Shown here: piece by piece, positions 16,886 to 25,900 of the stretch | Position numbering within the stretch: position 1 is the first letter of the stretch | Layout: the number at the start of each line of letters is the position of its first letter | Source: Lachnospiraceae bacterium | GTDB lineage: Bacteria; Bacillota; Clostridia; Lachnospirales; Lachnospiraceae | Assembly: GCA_009911505.1 (NCBI GenBank) | Contig: QXXL01000094.1 | Span: 22,297 to 86,296, forward strand | Direction of reading: 5' to 3' | DNA length: 64,000 bases | Made by a program: the position numbers and the translations under genes | The notes under the pieces: generated by a model | Told to the model about the DNA's origin: nothing | Databases searched by the model: none | What the model saw: only the letters and a program-made list of their open reading frames with translations

Positions 16886-19800
16886 TTGAATAAAAACAAA
16901 AATATAATTGAAGATAAAAAGCCGAAGAAGGCACCGCTAGTGTATATCAACAGGCTAAAAATGTCTGAATTAGACGAAAATAATGTGTATGAATTTATCC
17001 CAGATATCATTGATAAAGACGGAAATATCATCAACAGGGATGACTTAAGCGAAGAGGATAAGAAAAAATACGATAAAGCAGTGACACGTAAAATAAACCA
17101 TGATAAAAGAAAACACATGATTCTTACGGCTGAGTCAGAATTGATCCGCATTATTCGTCATCTTTCAGAAGAAAATGAAGTTTCAAAAAGAAAGACGAAG
17201 CAAAGCAGGATAAGTAGGGATTACATTGGAAATATGTTGTCCCTGAAAGTAGGTCGGTCATACACAAAATATAAAGATCAGATGGAAAAATTTGGCGGGA
17301 CTATTACATATAACGGGAAAAAATACAAACGGATTATTGTTTCTTCCAGCCATAGCAGGACACAGAAAGCTATGCTTGTTGCAAAAAATATTTGGGATAA
17401 AGCAATGGATATCCTGTTATGCGGTCTTGACAGGGATACAGAATATAAGTTTATGTCAAAATGGAATTCTTATATTGGGCTTGCTTCCACAGATAGTATT
17501 CCGGTATCATCTATGCCGAATATCGTTGTTGTTGATGATAAAGAATTACGGATGAAGGCAAAAGTGGATATAGTCAGAGAAATAGACATATGGGACGAAG
17601 ATGGGAATATACACCGTAAATTCAGTGTATTACATGATAAAGTAAAACGGATTCCAACAAACCTATTTGACGGCGCAGGGATTGTAACAGCAAAGAAGGC
17701 TGAAGAATGGAGCAAAGAACTGAATTTAGATTATATTCCCGCCTCATTCCAGTTCCGGTGCATCCCATGCTTAAAAGGGAAACTATACACTATGCCAGTG
17801 GAAGCGTTTGCAAAAGAATATAAGGTAAGCAAAATAATTGACATTTATGGGAAAGAATGGGATTTGTTTGCGGATAAAATTGACTGTATTCTTACAAAAA
17901 GCCAGTTCAAATTCCATGATTTGTATTCTTCCGTAGAAGAATGGCGCAAAGAATTTGACAAGGAAGTGCATGGCTATAAACGGACGTTCAATATATCAGA
18001 GTATGACATTGCATTTTCTGAATTAGAGGATACGACAGTGATGGCATACCAGCCATTGCAGACATTATCTTTTTCGGGGAATGGCATAAAAAGATTATGC
18101 AATCCAACAGTAAATTGTTATGTTGCTGCATGTAAAAGTGTGGAAGGATTTTTAAAATACAGAGGAATATGCAGTGAAAAAGATAAAGACGATGATATAG
18201 AATGGTCAAGATTTCCGTCTTATTATCATGCAATGTATTATAACCATTCATTATTTAATGATGAATTTATAAAGAAAAAAGTGAAGCAGGATTTAAAATC
18301 TGCAAAGGAGCGTTCCTATGTGGGGAAAATAACAGTAAAAGGCAATTACCAGACATTAACGCCGGATCTGTTTGCACTGATGCAGCATATATTTGGACTT
18401 CCGGTCACAGGGCTTTTAAAATATAACCAGATTTATTCTAATTACTGGAATCATCATTTAGTAGGCACTCCATGGGTGGATATCATAAGGTCGCCGCATA
18501 TCGCAATGGAACATTCTCCTGTACAGGTTATTACAAGCGGAGAAATGGAAAGGTGGTTTGCATACCAGAAAACAGGGATTATCATTGCAGTATTTGGGAA
18601 TACGATTGCTTTAAAGGCAAACAGCGCGGATTTTGACGGGGATCATGTGCTGACGGTGAATAACCCTGTGATCTGTGAAGCTGCAATGAAACAGTTTTCC
18701 AATACCATATACCATGAAATAATAGAATATCCATATATAGGTGAAAAGAAAAAAGAGAAAGTTGTTGTAAGTGATATGGATGTAATCATAGAGTGCGATT
18801 ATAAAGGATATAAAAACAATATTGGGAATGTGATAAACCCAATTTCTATATTATGGTCTTTGGGACAGTCAAAATCGGTACAGGACTATATAAAGGTAAT
18901 GAGCATTGTAGGCTCAATTACGATAGATTTTGCAAAACACGGGCAGGAAGCCAATATCCCGAAGGAAATTTTAAAATTATTAAAAGGCCATAAGAAGCCG
19001 TATTTTATGAAATTCCTCAGCTCTGGCAGGAAAAAGAGAAGCCAGGAAAAGGAATTAAAGGCAATTGGTGCATTGATTGTCAGTGATCTTGAAACCGAAT
19101 TATTTGACAATACGGACTGTACTATGAACCAGATATGTCATTATATGGAAGAACAGATTGGCAATATTGATATGGATATTAATATTGAAGAAGAATTCCA
19201 TTGGGAGAACTTAGTTTTGTCTGTGCCAGATATTACAAGCCATAAGTATAATAAAATCAGAGATAAACTAATAGAAATGCAGGAATGGTTTTATGAGATT
19301 AATAATACGAAATACTGTAATACAAAAGATACAGATAATAGTGGGCGAGAATATAACAGGAATTTTGATTTATTGTATGAATATGCAAAGGCTGAATTGC
19401 TTGCTATAGTCTATGATGAATCTGAATTGCTTGATATACTTATTACAATTTATTATTCGGATAAGAAATTTATGGAGAAATATAAAGATAAAACGGTTTT
19501 GTGGGGCTGTTTTGGTGGACAACTTATTGAACGTTCTAAGTGCGATTTTTCCCATATTGGCAATTCGGATATGGGTAAGCTGGTAAAAAGAGGTGAAAAA
19601 GCAAAAAAACATTTGGAAGATTTAAAAGAGTATAGAGAGAAGAATTTCCATATATGGGAATTTGAGAATGAGAAAAATATAGACAGAGAAGTTACTTTAT
19701 ATAAGGAAGATATTAAATGGATAAAAAAGTCGATCTCTACAAAAACAGAACGGTGTATGGATTGTAGGAGGTTAATGTTAGTATTAACTTATATATGCCG

Positions 19801-20107
19801 GAAATGTGATACAAATACAATTAGTATTATTCATAATAAAAATAACCGTATTACAAAATCTGCAATATGCAAACTTGCGGACACGGACAGGAGATATTTT
19901 GATAAAGATATAAAAATATTGGAAGAAGTAGGGCTGTTGGATATATCGGTTGATAAATATAACCACTTATTGTTGAAAGAAATACAGATAAATAAAGATG
20001 TTAATGAAATATTGGTAAGTGACATTCATTACAGAAAATTAGCAGGTATTGCAAAAGATAAAATCAGGAAAAAGGTTACAATTTCCGTTAAAAACAATTG
20101 CGCTTAA
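16886..20107 (+). CDS. single-chain RNA polymerase with two double-psi beta-barrels (YonO/QDE-1-like)
   Basis: A 1073-residue protein that I interpret as a one-subunit RNA polymerase of the two-barrel superfamily, like B. subtilis SPbeta YonO and eukaryotic RNA-dependent RNA polymerases. Barrel 2: ADFDGDHVLTVNN with the metal-binding triad D582-x-D584-x-D586 (TTG numbering), preceded by RSPHIAMEHSPVQV, which matches the R-x-P...H layout upstream of the beta-prime active site. Barrel 1: NLFDGAGIVTAKKAEE (about 260), then IPASFQFRCIPCLKGKL with Lys about 297; this resembles the DGxGxIS...SAFQxRxxGxKG signature of the RdRP/YonO first barrel. The start is TTG 16886, 8 nt after GGAGG (GTG 16871 would add five residues). 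The C-terminal ~150 residues hold a Cys-rich ribbon-like part (CMDCRRLM, CRKC). It would transcribe the element's own genes; no promoter for it is recognisable. Confidence 0.75.
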   Translation: MNKNKNIIEDKKPKKAPLVYINRLKMSELDENNVYEFIPDIIDKDGNIINRDDLSEEDKKKYDKAVTRKINHDKRKHMILTAESELIRIIRHLSEENEVSKRKTKQSRISRDYIGNMLSLKVGRSYTKYKDQMEKFGGTITYNGKKYKRIIVSSSHSRTQKAMLVAKNIWDKAMDILLCGLDRDTEYKFMSKWNSYIGLASTDSIPVSSMPNIVVVDDKELRMKAKVDIVREIDIWDEDGNIHRKFSVLHDKVKRIPTNLFDGAGIVTAKKAEEWSKELNLDYIPASFQFRCIPCLKGKLYTMPVEAFAKEYKVSKIIDIYGKEWDLFADKIDCILTKSQFKFHDLYSSVEEWRKEFDKEVHGYKRTFNISEYDIAFSELEDTTVMAYQPLQTLSFSGNGIKRLCNPTVNCYVAACKSVEGFLKYRGICSEKDKDDDIEWSRFPSYYHAMYYNHSLFNDEFIKKKVKQDLKSAKERSYVGKITVKGNYQTLTPDLFALMQHIFGLPVTGLLKYNQIYSNYWNHHLVGTPWVDIIRSPHIAMEHSPVQVITSGEMERWFAYQKTGIIIAVFGNTIALKANSADFDGDHVLTVNNPVICEAAMKQFSNTIYHEIIEYPYIGEKKKEKVVVSDMDVIIECDYKGYKNNIGNVINPISILWSLGQSKSVQDYIKVMSIVGSITIDFAKHGQEANIPKEILKLLKGHKKPYFMKFLSSGRKKRSQEKELKAIGALIVSDLETELFDNTDCTMNQICHYMEEQIGNIDMDINIEEEFHWENLVLSVPDITSHKYNKIRDKLIEMQEWFYEINNTKYCNTKDTDNSGREYNRNFDLLYEYAKAELLAIVYDESELLDILITIYYSDKKFMEKYKDKTVLWGCFGGQLIERSKCDFSHIGNSDMGKLVKRGEKAKKHLEDLKEYREKNFHIWEFENEKNIDREVTLYKEDIKWIKKSISTKTERCMDCRRLMLVLTYICRKCDTNTISIIHNKNNRITKSAICKLADTDRRYFDKDIKILEEVGLLDISVDKYNHLLLKEIQINKDVNEILVSDIHYRKLAGIAKDKIRKKVTISVKNNCA

Positions 20108-20226
20108 ACGCTAAAAACATTGAAAATAAAGGCATTGCAAGAGAGATTGTGCTAATTATGTATTAACAATACTAAGAGAAGGGAGTAGCGGTGCTGCATA
20201 AATACATATGAATTGGAGGAAGGGTT

Positions 20227-20412
20227 TTGCAAGATGAATTAAGAAATCAAGTAGTTGCCTACATGGATAAATATAATTTGAAGAAGAAGTCATTATCTAC
20301 ATATTTGGGGATTTCCCCACAATATTTATCAGACTGGTTTTATAAAAGAGTTGATTATGATAATGAAAGGATTCAGAAAATCAAAGAATTTGTAAGCCAT
20401 GAATTTTATTAA
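20227..20412 (+). CDS. small helix-turn-helix protein
   Basis: A 61-residue protein whose region LKKKSLSTYLGISPQYLSDWF is an HTH of the phage regulator type. TTG start after TTGGAGGAAGGG. Probably a small DNA-binding regulator acting near the structured region that follows. Confidence 0.6.
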   Translation: MQDELRNQVVAYMDKYNLKKKSLSTYLGISPQYLSDWFYKRVDYDNERIQKIKEFVSHEFY

Positions 20413-20475
20413 GGTAATAACGCCATAAAAAGCGTTCATTATAAAAACATTGTGGAGACATTGTTTTGAATATCA

Positions 20476-20730
20476 GGCACCATCAGGCTATAGCACTGTG
20501 GAAAGGTTATGGTATAAAACTGTTGGTGCCAAACGCAAATATCTGTAAATTGTTTTACAGTTCCAAATAAATTCATCCAATCTATTTACTGGTTTCTACA
20601 GGTGTCATAGCCTGTAGAAACAATCCGTATGCTGACTCCACTAAGGTATACGCAAAAATCATTCAAACAAACAAAATCCTATGTGTTATGCATAGGTCTT
20701 CTGAGGGCAAGGAGAATCCACACCCTCTGC
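20476..20730. ncRNA. candidate structured RNA (series of hairpins)
   Basis: No gene fits 20413-20800. Instead there are at least five paired segments in a row: GGCACCA/TGGTGCC (20476-20530), CTGTAAA/TTTACAG (20543-20560), an 11-bp perfect stem GTTTCTACAGG/CCTGTAGAAAC (20592-20621), CGTAT/ATACG (20626-20652), CCTATG/CATAGG (20678-20696) and GAGGG/CCCTC (20703-20727). The strand is uncertain, since stems are symmetric; genes on both sides run plus. Confidence 0.5.
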
Positions 20731-20801
20731 CAGATGGAAGTATGATTTTTTTTGAGTAATAAAATATTAATAAGTAAATATTTCAAGAAAGAAGGGATAG
20801 T

Positions 20802-20978
20802 TTGACACAGGTAGAATTAAGGGAAATGTTACGGAAGCGTTTAGAGAGAGAGAAAGCAACTTATATTTGTAAAACAATTGGAATGAACAAGAACACTCTG
20901 AGCAGTTTTAAAAACGGTAAAATTGATCTTTACCCACATCTATTTGTAAAATTAGAAGCATATCTGACAAATAATTAA
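20802..20978 (+). CDS. small XRE-like regulator
   Basis: A 58-residue TTG-started protein: VELREMLRKRLEREKATYI, then IGMNKNTLSSFKNGKIDLYP. This is the short HTH of XRE or Cro-like proteins (turn in GMNKNTLSSFKNG). GAAGGGATAG lies before the TTG. Confidence 0.6.
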   Translation: MTQVELREMLRKRLEREKATYICKTIGMNKNTLSSFKNGKIDLYPHLFVKLEAYLTNN

Positions 20979-20997
20979 TCAAATCAGAAAATCTATA

Positions 20998-21016
20998 ATA
21001 GCTAAAAACTGAATAT
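20998..21016. repeat. 19-nt direct repeat, copy 1 (upstream of fic)
   Basis: ATAGCTAAAAACTGAATAT, identical to 31473-31491. Both copies lie ~100 nt upstream of a regulatory gene (Fic and xis). Confidence 0.5.
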
Positions 21017-21121
21017 CAAAAAATCAATAAAATTTATGAAAATAAATATATTTTAAATTATATTTACAAATAGAAATATATATGCTATTATATCCCTATA
21101 AAGAGGAGGGATATATCATAT

Positions 21122-22042
21122 ATGAATATTTCTTATGACAAATTATTTGAAAAGCTAAAGGAAAAGGAAATTTCAAAAACAGAATTGCGGAAGAATCTGA
21201 AATTTTCTACGGCTACGCTTGCAAAGTTATCAAAAAATGAGCCTGTTTCCATGAAGGTAATCGAAGATATATGCAATTTCCTTTCTTGCCAGCCAGGGGA
21301 GATCATGGGGATGGAGCAAGGGATTGATAAAAGCACGCTGTTATATATCATGCAGGAAGAAAAAAGGATGAAATTGAAAGGCGGCATATATCACCAGACG
21401 CAGATAAAACTTGCCTATAATTCAAACCATATGGAAGGAAGCAGGCTGACAGAAGAGCAGACAAGATATATCTATGAGACAAATACGGTTGGATTAGATA
21501 AAGAACCTGTGAATATAGATGATATTATAGAAACAGTAAACCATTTCCAGTGTTTTGACTATATGCTAGATCATGCTATGGATATTCTGTCAGAGGATAT
21601 GGTAAAGCATTTCCATGCATTGTTAAAAGCAAATACATCGGACAGCCGCCTGGAATGGTTCAATGTCGGGGAATATAAACAACGGCCAAATATGGTTGGG
21701 GAGTCTAAGACAACGCCGCCGAAGCAGGTAAAAAAAGAAATGGAAAAGCTGTTGTTTAATTACCGCCAGAAGGAATCCATTGGTTTTGAGGATATAGTGG
21801 AATTCCATTACTGCTTTGAGAAGATCCATCCATTCCAAGACGGGAATGGGAGGGTAGGGCGGCTTATCATGTTCAAAGAGTGCCTGAAACATAATATAAC
21901 GCCGTTTATCATTGATGAAATGCATAAGCTCTATTATTACCGTGGATTGAAAGAATTTGGATCAGAAAAAGGGTATCTGACAGATACCTGCTTGTCAGCA
22001 CAGGATAGGTATCAAGAATTATTGGATTATTTTAAAGCTTGA
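21122..22042 (+). CDS. Fic-domain protein with N-terminal XRE HTH
   Basis: A 306-residue Fic-family enzyme that transfers AMP (or a related group) from nucleotide to a target protein. Catalytic loop HPFQDGNGRVGR at residues 236-247 is intact. The inhibitory motif of class II Fic proteins is present: S101-N-H-M-E105-G106, in the Ser-x3-Glu-Gly form, so autoinhibition is expected. Residues 1-65 form an XRE HTH, so it may bind its own promoter and act as its own regulator. The gene is preceded by a promoter-like TTTACA...TATTAT and GAGGAGGG ribosome site. Possible roles: toxin, host-takeover or anti-defence enzyme. Confidence 0.85.
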   Translation: MNISYDKLFEKLKEKEISKTELRKNLKFSTATLAKLSKNEPVSMKVIEDICNFLSCQPGEIMGMEQGIDKSTLLYIMQEEKRMKLKGGIYHQTQIKLAYNSNHMEGSRLTEEQTRYIYETNTVGLDKEPVNIDDIIETVNHFQCFDYMLDHAMDILSEDMVKHFHALLKANTSDSRLEWFNVGEYKQRPNMVGESKTTPPKQVKKEMEKLLFNYRQKESIGFEDIVEFHYCFEKIHPFQDGNGRVGRLIMFKECLKHNITPFIIDEMHKLYYYRGLKEFGSEKGYLTDTCLSAQDRYQELLDYFKA

Positions 22043-22092
22043 AAAATCAAAAAATAAGCAAAAAAATTAAAAAAATGAGTAAAAATAGCATT

Positions 22093-22134
22093 TTTCAGCA
22101 AAAATAACGTAAAAAATCGTGTTTTTTGCTGAAA
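22093..22134 (+). terminator. A/T-rich hairpin after the fic gene
   Basis: TTTCAGCAAAAA / TTTTTGCTGAAA, an exact 12-bp inverted repeat, placed 50 nt after the stop codon of the Fic gene. No long T run follows the stem on the plus strand, so termination is weak or bidirectional. Confidence 0.5.
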
Positions 22135-22268
22135 GTGGGTAAAAAATCAATATGATATAATAACTATTAAAAATCATACCATAATAGTAATTGGATGTAA
22201 AGGGTAATTTTAAAGTTGTTTTGGATGGATTGTGGAGAAGTAAGTAATGAAAAGATAGCGGATATTGA

Positions 22269-22297
22269 TTGCAACGGTTATGGGAAGGTGGTATAAT
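22269..22297 (+). promoter_or_regulatory. sigma-A type promoter
   Basis: TTGCAA, 17 nt, TATAAT, with GGTGG before the -10 box as in the promoters at 12044 and 12734. Drives the zinc-ribbon gene. Confidence 0.65.
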
Positions 22298-22341
22298 TGT
22301 AGATAATATAAGGAAGAAAATGGATACTGGGAGGTGTAATT

Positions 22342-22878
22342 ATGGGTAGGAAGATTGTATGCGAATCATGTGGCACTGAGTTTAAATTTGAAGTTGCAAA
22401 GGATTTTGAAAAGTGTCCGGTATGTGGGAAAAGTTTTGATGATGAAGTGGATGTGGAAGATAATGCGACTCAAATAGAAAATTCAGGTGATGATGTGATG
22501 TATTTTGATGAGATAGCTACATCATATGAAAAGCCAGAATATAATGGAGTATGTGCTTATTGCATGAAGTGTAAAGGATCAAATCATTTAGTATTTGATA
22601 AGGTTGATAAAGTTGTAGATAAAAAATATGTTATACTAAAAGAGGGAGTTACGGTTAAATGTAAATATTGTGGAAAAGAACATAAACCAAGAAAAATCAT
22701 GTATAAACAAAAAGCACACTATGCGCCACCACTTCCACGCTGTCCAGTTTGTAATTCAGCAATGTTAAAGAAAATAAAAACAAGTTCCAAATTCTTAGCA
22801 GCAGCAACGATAGGGACATTTGCACTTCCATATAATAGCAAGACATTTGAATGTAAAGATTGTGGTTATAGGTTTTAA
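22342..22878 (+). CDS. zinc-ribbon protein
   Basis: A 178-residue protein with repeated CxxC knuckles: CESCG (residue 7), CPVCG (about 32), CAYCMKC (about 73), CKYCG (about 107), CPVCN (about 134) and CKDCG (near the end). It probably binds several zinc ions and acts in nucleic-acid or protein contacts. GGGAGGTG precedes the ATG. Own promoter upstream; terminator at 22914. Confidence 0.7.
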   Translation: MGRKIVCESCGTEFKFEVAKDFEKCPVCGKSFDDEVDVEDNATQIENSGDDVMYFDEIATSYEKPEYNGVCAYCMKCKGSNHLVFDKVDKVVDKKYVILKEGVTVKCKYCGKEHKPRKIMYKQKAHYAPPLPRCPVCNSAMLKKIKTSSKFLAAATIGTFALPYNSKTFECKDCGYRF

Positions 22879-22913
22879 GAATAAAATTTAATATTGACTA
22901 TTAAAAAATGAAA

Positions 22914-22941
22914 GGCATTCCTTCTTTGGAGTGTCTTTTTT
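22914..22941 (+). terminator. Rho-independent terminator
   Basis: GGCATTCC / GGAGTGTC stem (with G-U pairs), 7-nt loop, T run. Confidence 0.6.
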
Positions 22942-22967
22942 AATGCAGAAAAGGAGTAAAATTACAT

Positions 22968-25900
22968 TTGGAAAATAACAGTTTTATAATTAAATTGCAG
23001 GCGATGTTAGATAAAGCAAAATCGCTTCTAAATATTAAGTCGGATATTGAAAGTATTGAACCAAAACTAAAGATAAAAATTCAAGGCACACTGGATAAAA
23101 CTGCAACAAAGAAAGAGTTGAATTCAAGCCTTAAATCAATAAAGCCAAAAATAAAAGTAGATGCCGATACATCTCAGGCAATGAAAAAGATAAAGAAACT
23201 CGGACAGCAAAAAACGAAGACTACCATACAACCTATCGTTGATAATTCGCAGGTAACATCCAGTTTAAAAGCAACACAGAAAGAAACGAAATCTTTATTT
23301 GACCGCTTTTTAAATGGGGCGGTAGGTGTAAATCTCGTGCGTATGAGCGTACAAAAAGTAACGCAAGCAGTATATGAAGCGATAGCAGGGCTTAAAGAAC
23401 TGGATAAAATTAAGACGAATATCCAGATGGTATCCGGCGCATCTGATTCTGGTATAGATGCTATGATGCAGTCTTATAATAACATGGCAAAACAATTAAG
23501 AAGCACTACAAAATCCGTATCAGAAGCGGCAAATGAATTTTTGCGTATGGGTGAGAGTGTATCATCTACCAATGAGTTAATCAAAAGTTCGCAGGTATTG
23601 TCTAAAGTTGGCATGATTGAAAGTTCCGACGCTGCAAGTTATTTGATTTCCAGTTTGAAAGGCTATCAGATTGCAGCAGATGATTCTATAAAAGTGATAG
23701 ATAAATTGACAAGCGTAGATTTGGAAGCCGCTGTGTCAGCTGGAGGATTGGCTGAGGCGTTAAGCCGTTGCGCGAATATCGCCAATAATTCAGGGACTTC
23801 TATGGATCGCCTAATTGGATATATGGCTACAGCAGGTGAAGTAACCCAGGAATCTATGTCTGTAATCGGTAATGCTTTTAAATCCATGTATAGCCGCATG
23901 AACAATATAAAAATTGGAAAATTTGTGGATGACGAAACGGGAGAATCTTTATCCGACACAGAAAAAGTATTGAAAAAATTAGGTATTCAGTTGCGTGATA
24001 CGGAGGATACATACAGGGATTTTGATGATGTGCTTGACGATATCGGCGGTCGCTGGAAAAGTTTTACACAGGTGGAACAAAATGCAATTAGTGTCGCAAT
24101 TGCCGGCACAATGCAGAGAGAGCGTTTCAGTGCCTTGATGAACAACTATTCCAACGCATTAAAATATTCGGAAACTGCTGCTAATTCAGCCGGAAGTGCC
24201 TTGGAGCGTTACGGTGTGTATGAGGATTCTATTGAAGCGAAAACGAATCAATTAACAGCAGCAATAGAATCATTGTCAATGAATACTATGTCGGAAGGCT
24301 TATTAAGTGGGATTGTTGGGGCTACAACGGGGCTTGTGGAATTTATTGATAAGTTTGGGATTCTAAAAGGTACATTTGCTGGATTCGTGACAATGGGAAT
24401 TTCCAAAATGTTTGTATCTATGGCTACTGGTATTGTCAGCGCAGCAAAAAGCACGGCACAGCTTACAGCGGCTATGGCTTTGTTTAGAAATGGTAGAGAT
24501 GTAGATAACTTAAGAAATATTGGAATGGCTTGTAAAGGTTTATCAGATCAACAGTTAAGACTTATATTATCTACAGAAGGATTAGAAAAAGAACAAAGAT
24601 TACAAATTTTGACTGGTATGGGTGTAGCAGAAGCAGAACGCGAACAAACTCTTGCAACACTTGGATTTGCTAATGCAGAAAATACGGCTACAGTATCTAC
24701 ATTTTCATTAAAAGGTGCATTGGATTCTTTATGGGTTGCATTTCTTTCTAATCCAATTGGGTTTATTATTACAGGTCTAACAGTGGCTGTAACTGGTTTT
24801 ACAATGGTGTCTTCATATTTTAAACAAAAGAATGAAGAACTAATCCAGTCTACGAAAGATGCATCACAGGCTTATTCAGAGAGTGCTGGTAGTATCAAAG
24901 ACTATGCAATCAGATACAAAGAGCTTCAAGAAGCACTCACAGCCGCAAAAGGCAACGAAGAAGAAACATACAACGTTAAAAAACAGCTTCTTGACCTTCA
25001 GACAGAACTCAATGAAAAATATGGCGATGAATACGGAAAAATAAATCTTGTAACAGAAGCCTACAAAGATCAAACAGCAGCAATCCAGGAATACAACAAA
25101 GAAGCCGCAAACACTTTCCTGAATGAAAACACAGCAGGTATCAAAACGGCAATGCGCCAGATGGAAGAGGAACGACATTACCTCTTAAGCTACTCCGAAT
25201 ATGCTTCAACCGACAGGGGGAAGGCATTAAAAGAAATTGCAGAGAAGTACAAAGATAAAGGCGTAACATTGCTTGATGAAACAGGCGGTGGAAGTTATGA
25301 GCAGTTCTCCGTCCATTTGAATACAGATGCACAATCCGCCTATGAAACCATCAACGCATTTGAAAATGACCTCCGCCAGAAAGCGAATGAGCTTGGGGAT
25401 GCACATTTATTTGATGGTTTGTTTGATATTTCTTCCGGCGAATTAAACAAGGCAAAAGAAACCATTGACAAATACAGTGATATTTTCAAACAGGCGTTAT
25501 CGGCAGAAATTGCATCGGATGATGGCAAATCTAAGAAATACAATGAAGCTTTACAGGCGGTAGAAACATATAATGAAGCTGTATTAAAGAGTAACGATAT
25601 TTACAGCGATAAAAATGTTGAAGAAGCACGGCAGTCATTACAGGGAATCAAAGAAGAATTATCCGGTGAAGAATGGGAAAAATACGGCGCATTAATTGAG
25701 GATGTATTTGACCAGGCAGACACAAAGCTCCTTGATTTTAATGAACAGTTAGGGAATGATGATTCTTTAAAGAAACTTGCAGAAGATTTAAAAGGGCTTG
25801 ACGATATAGATTTACGTGCATTTAATGAAGCTGTAGGGACAAATAATTCCTTTGATAAGTTAAAAGAATCTGCTGAATCATATGGTTTGGGTGTAGACGA

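Noticed and set aside
16886..20107. Reading the protein as a normal beta-prime subunit fragment
   Set aside because: Both barrel-like signatures lie in one chain and the order fits YonO/QDE-1 rather than a split rpoC; no rpoB is near.
20476..20730. CRISPR or tRNA array
   Set aside because: The stems differ in sequence and spacing; there are no equal repeats, and no cloverleaf or anticodon loop can be drawn.
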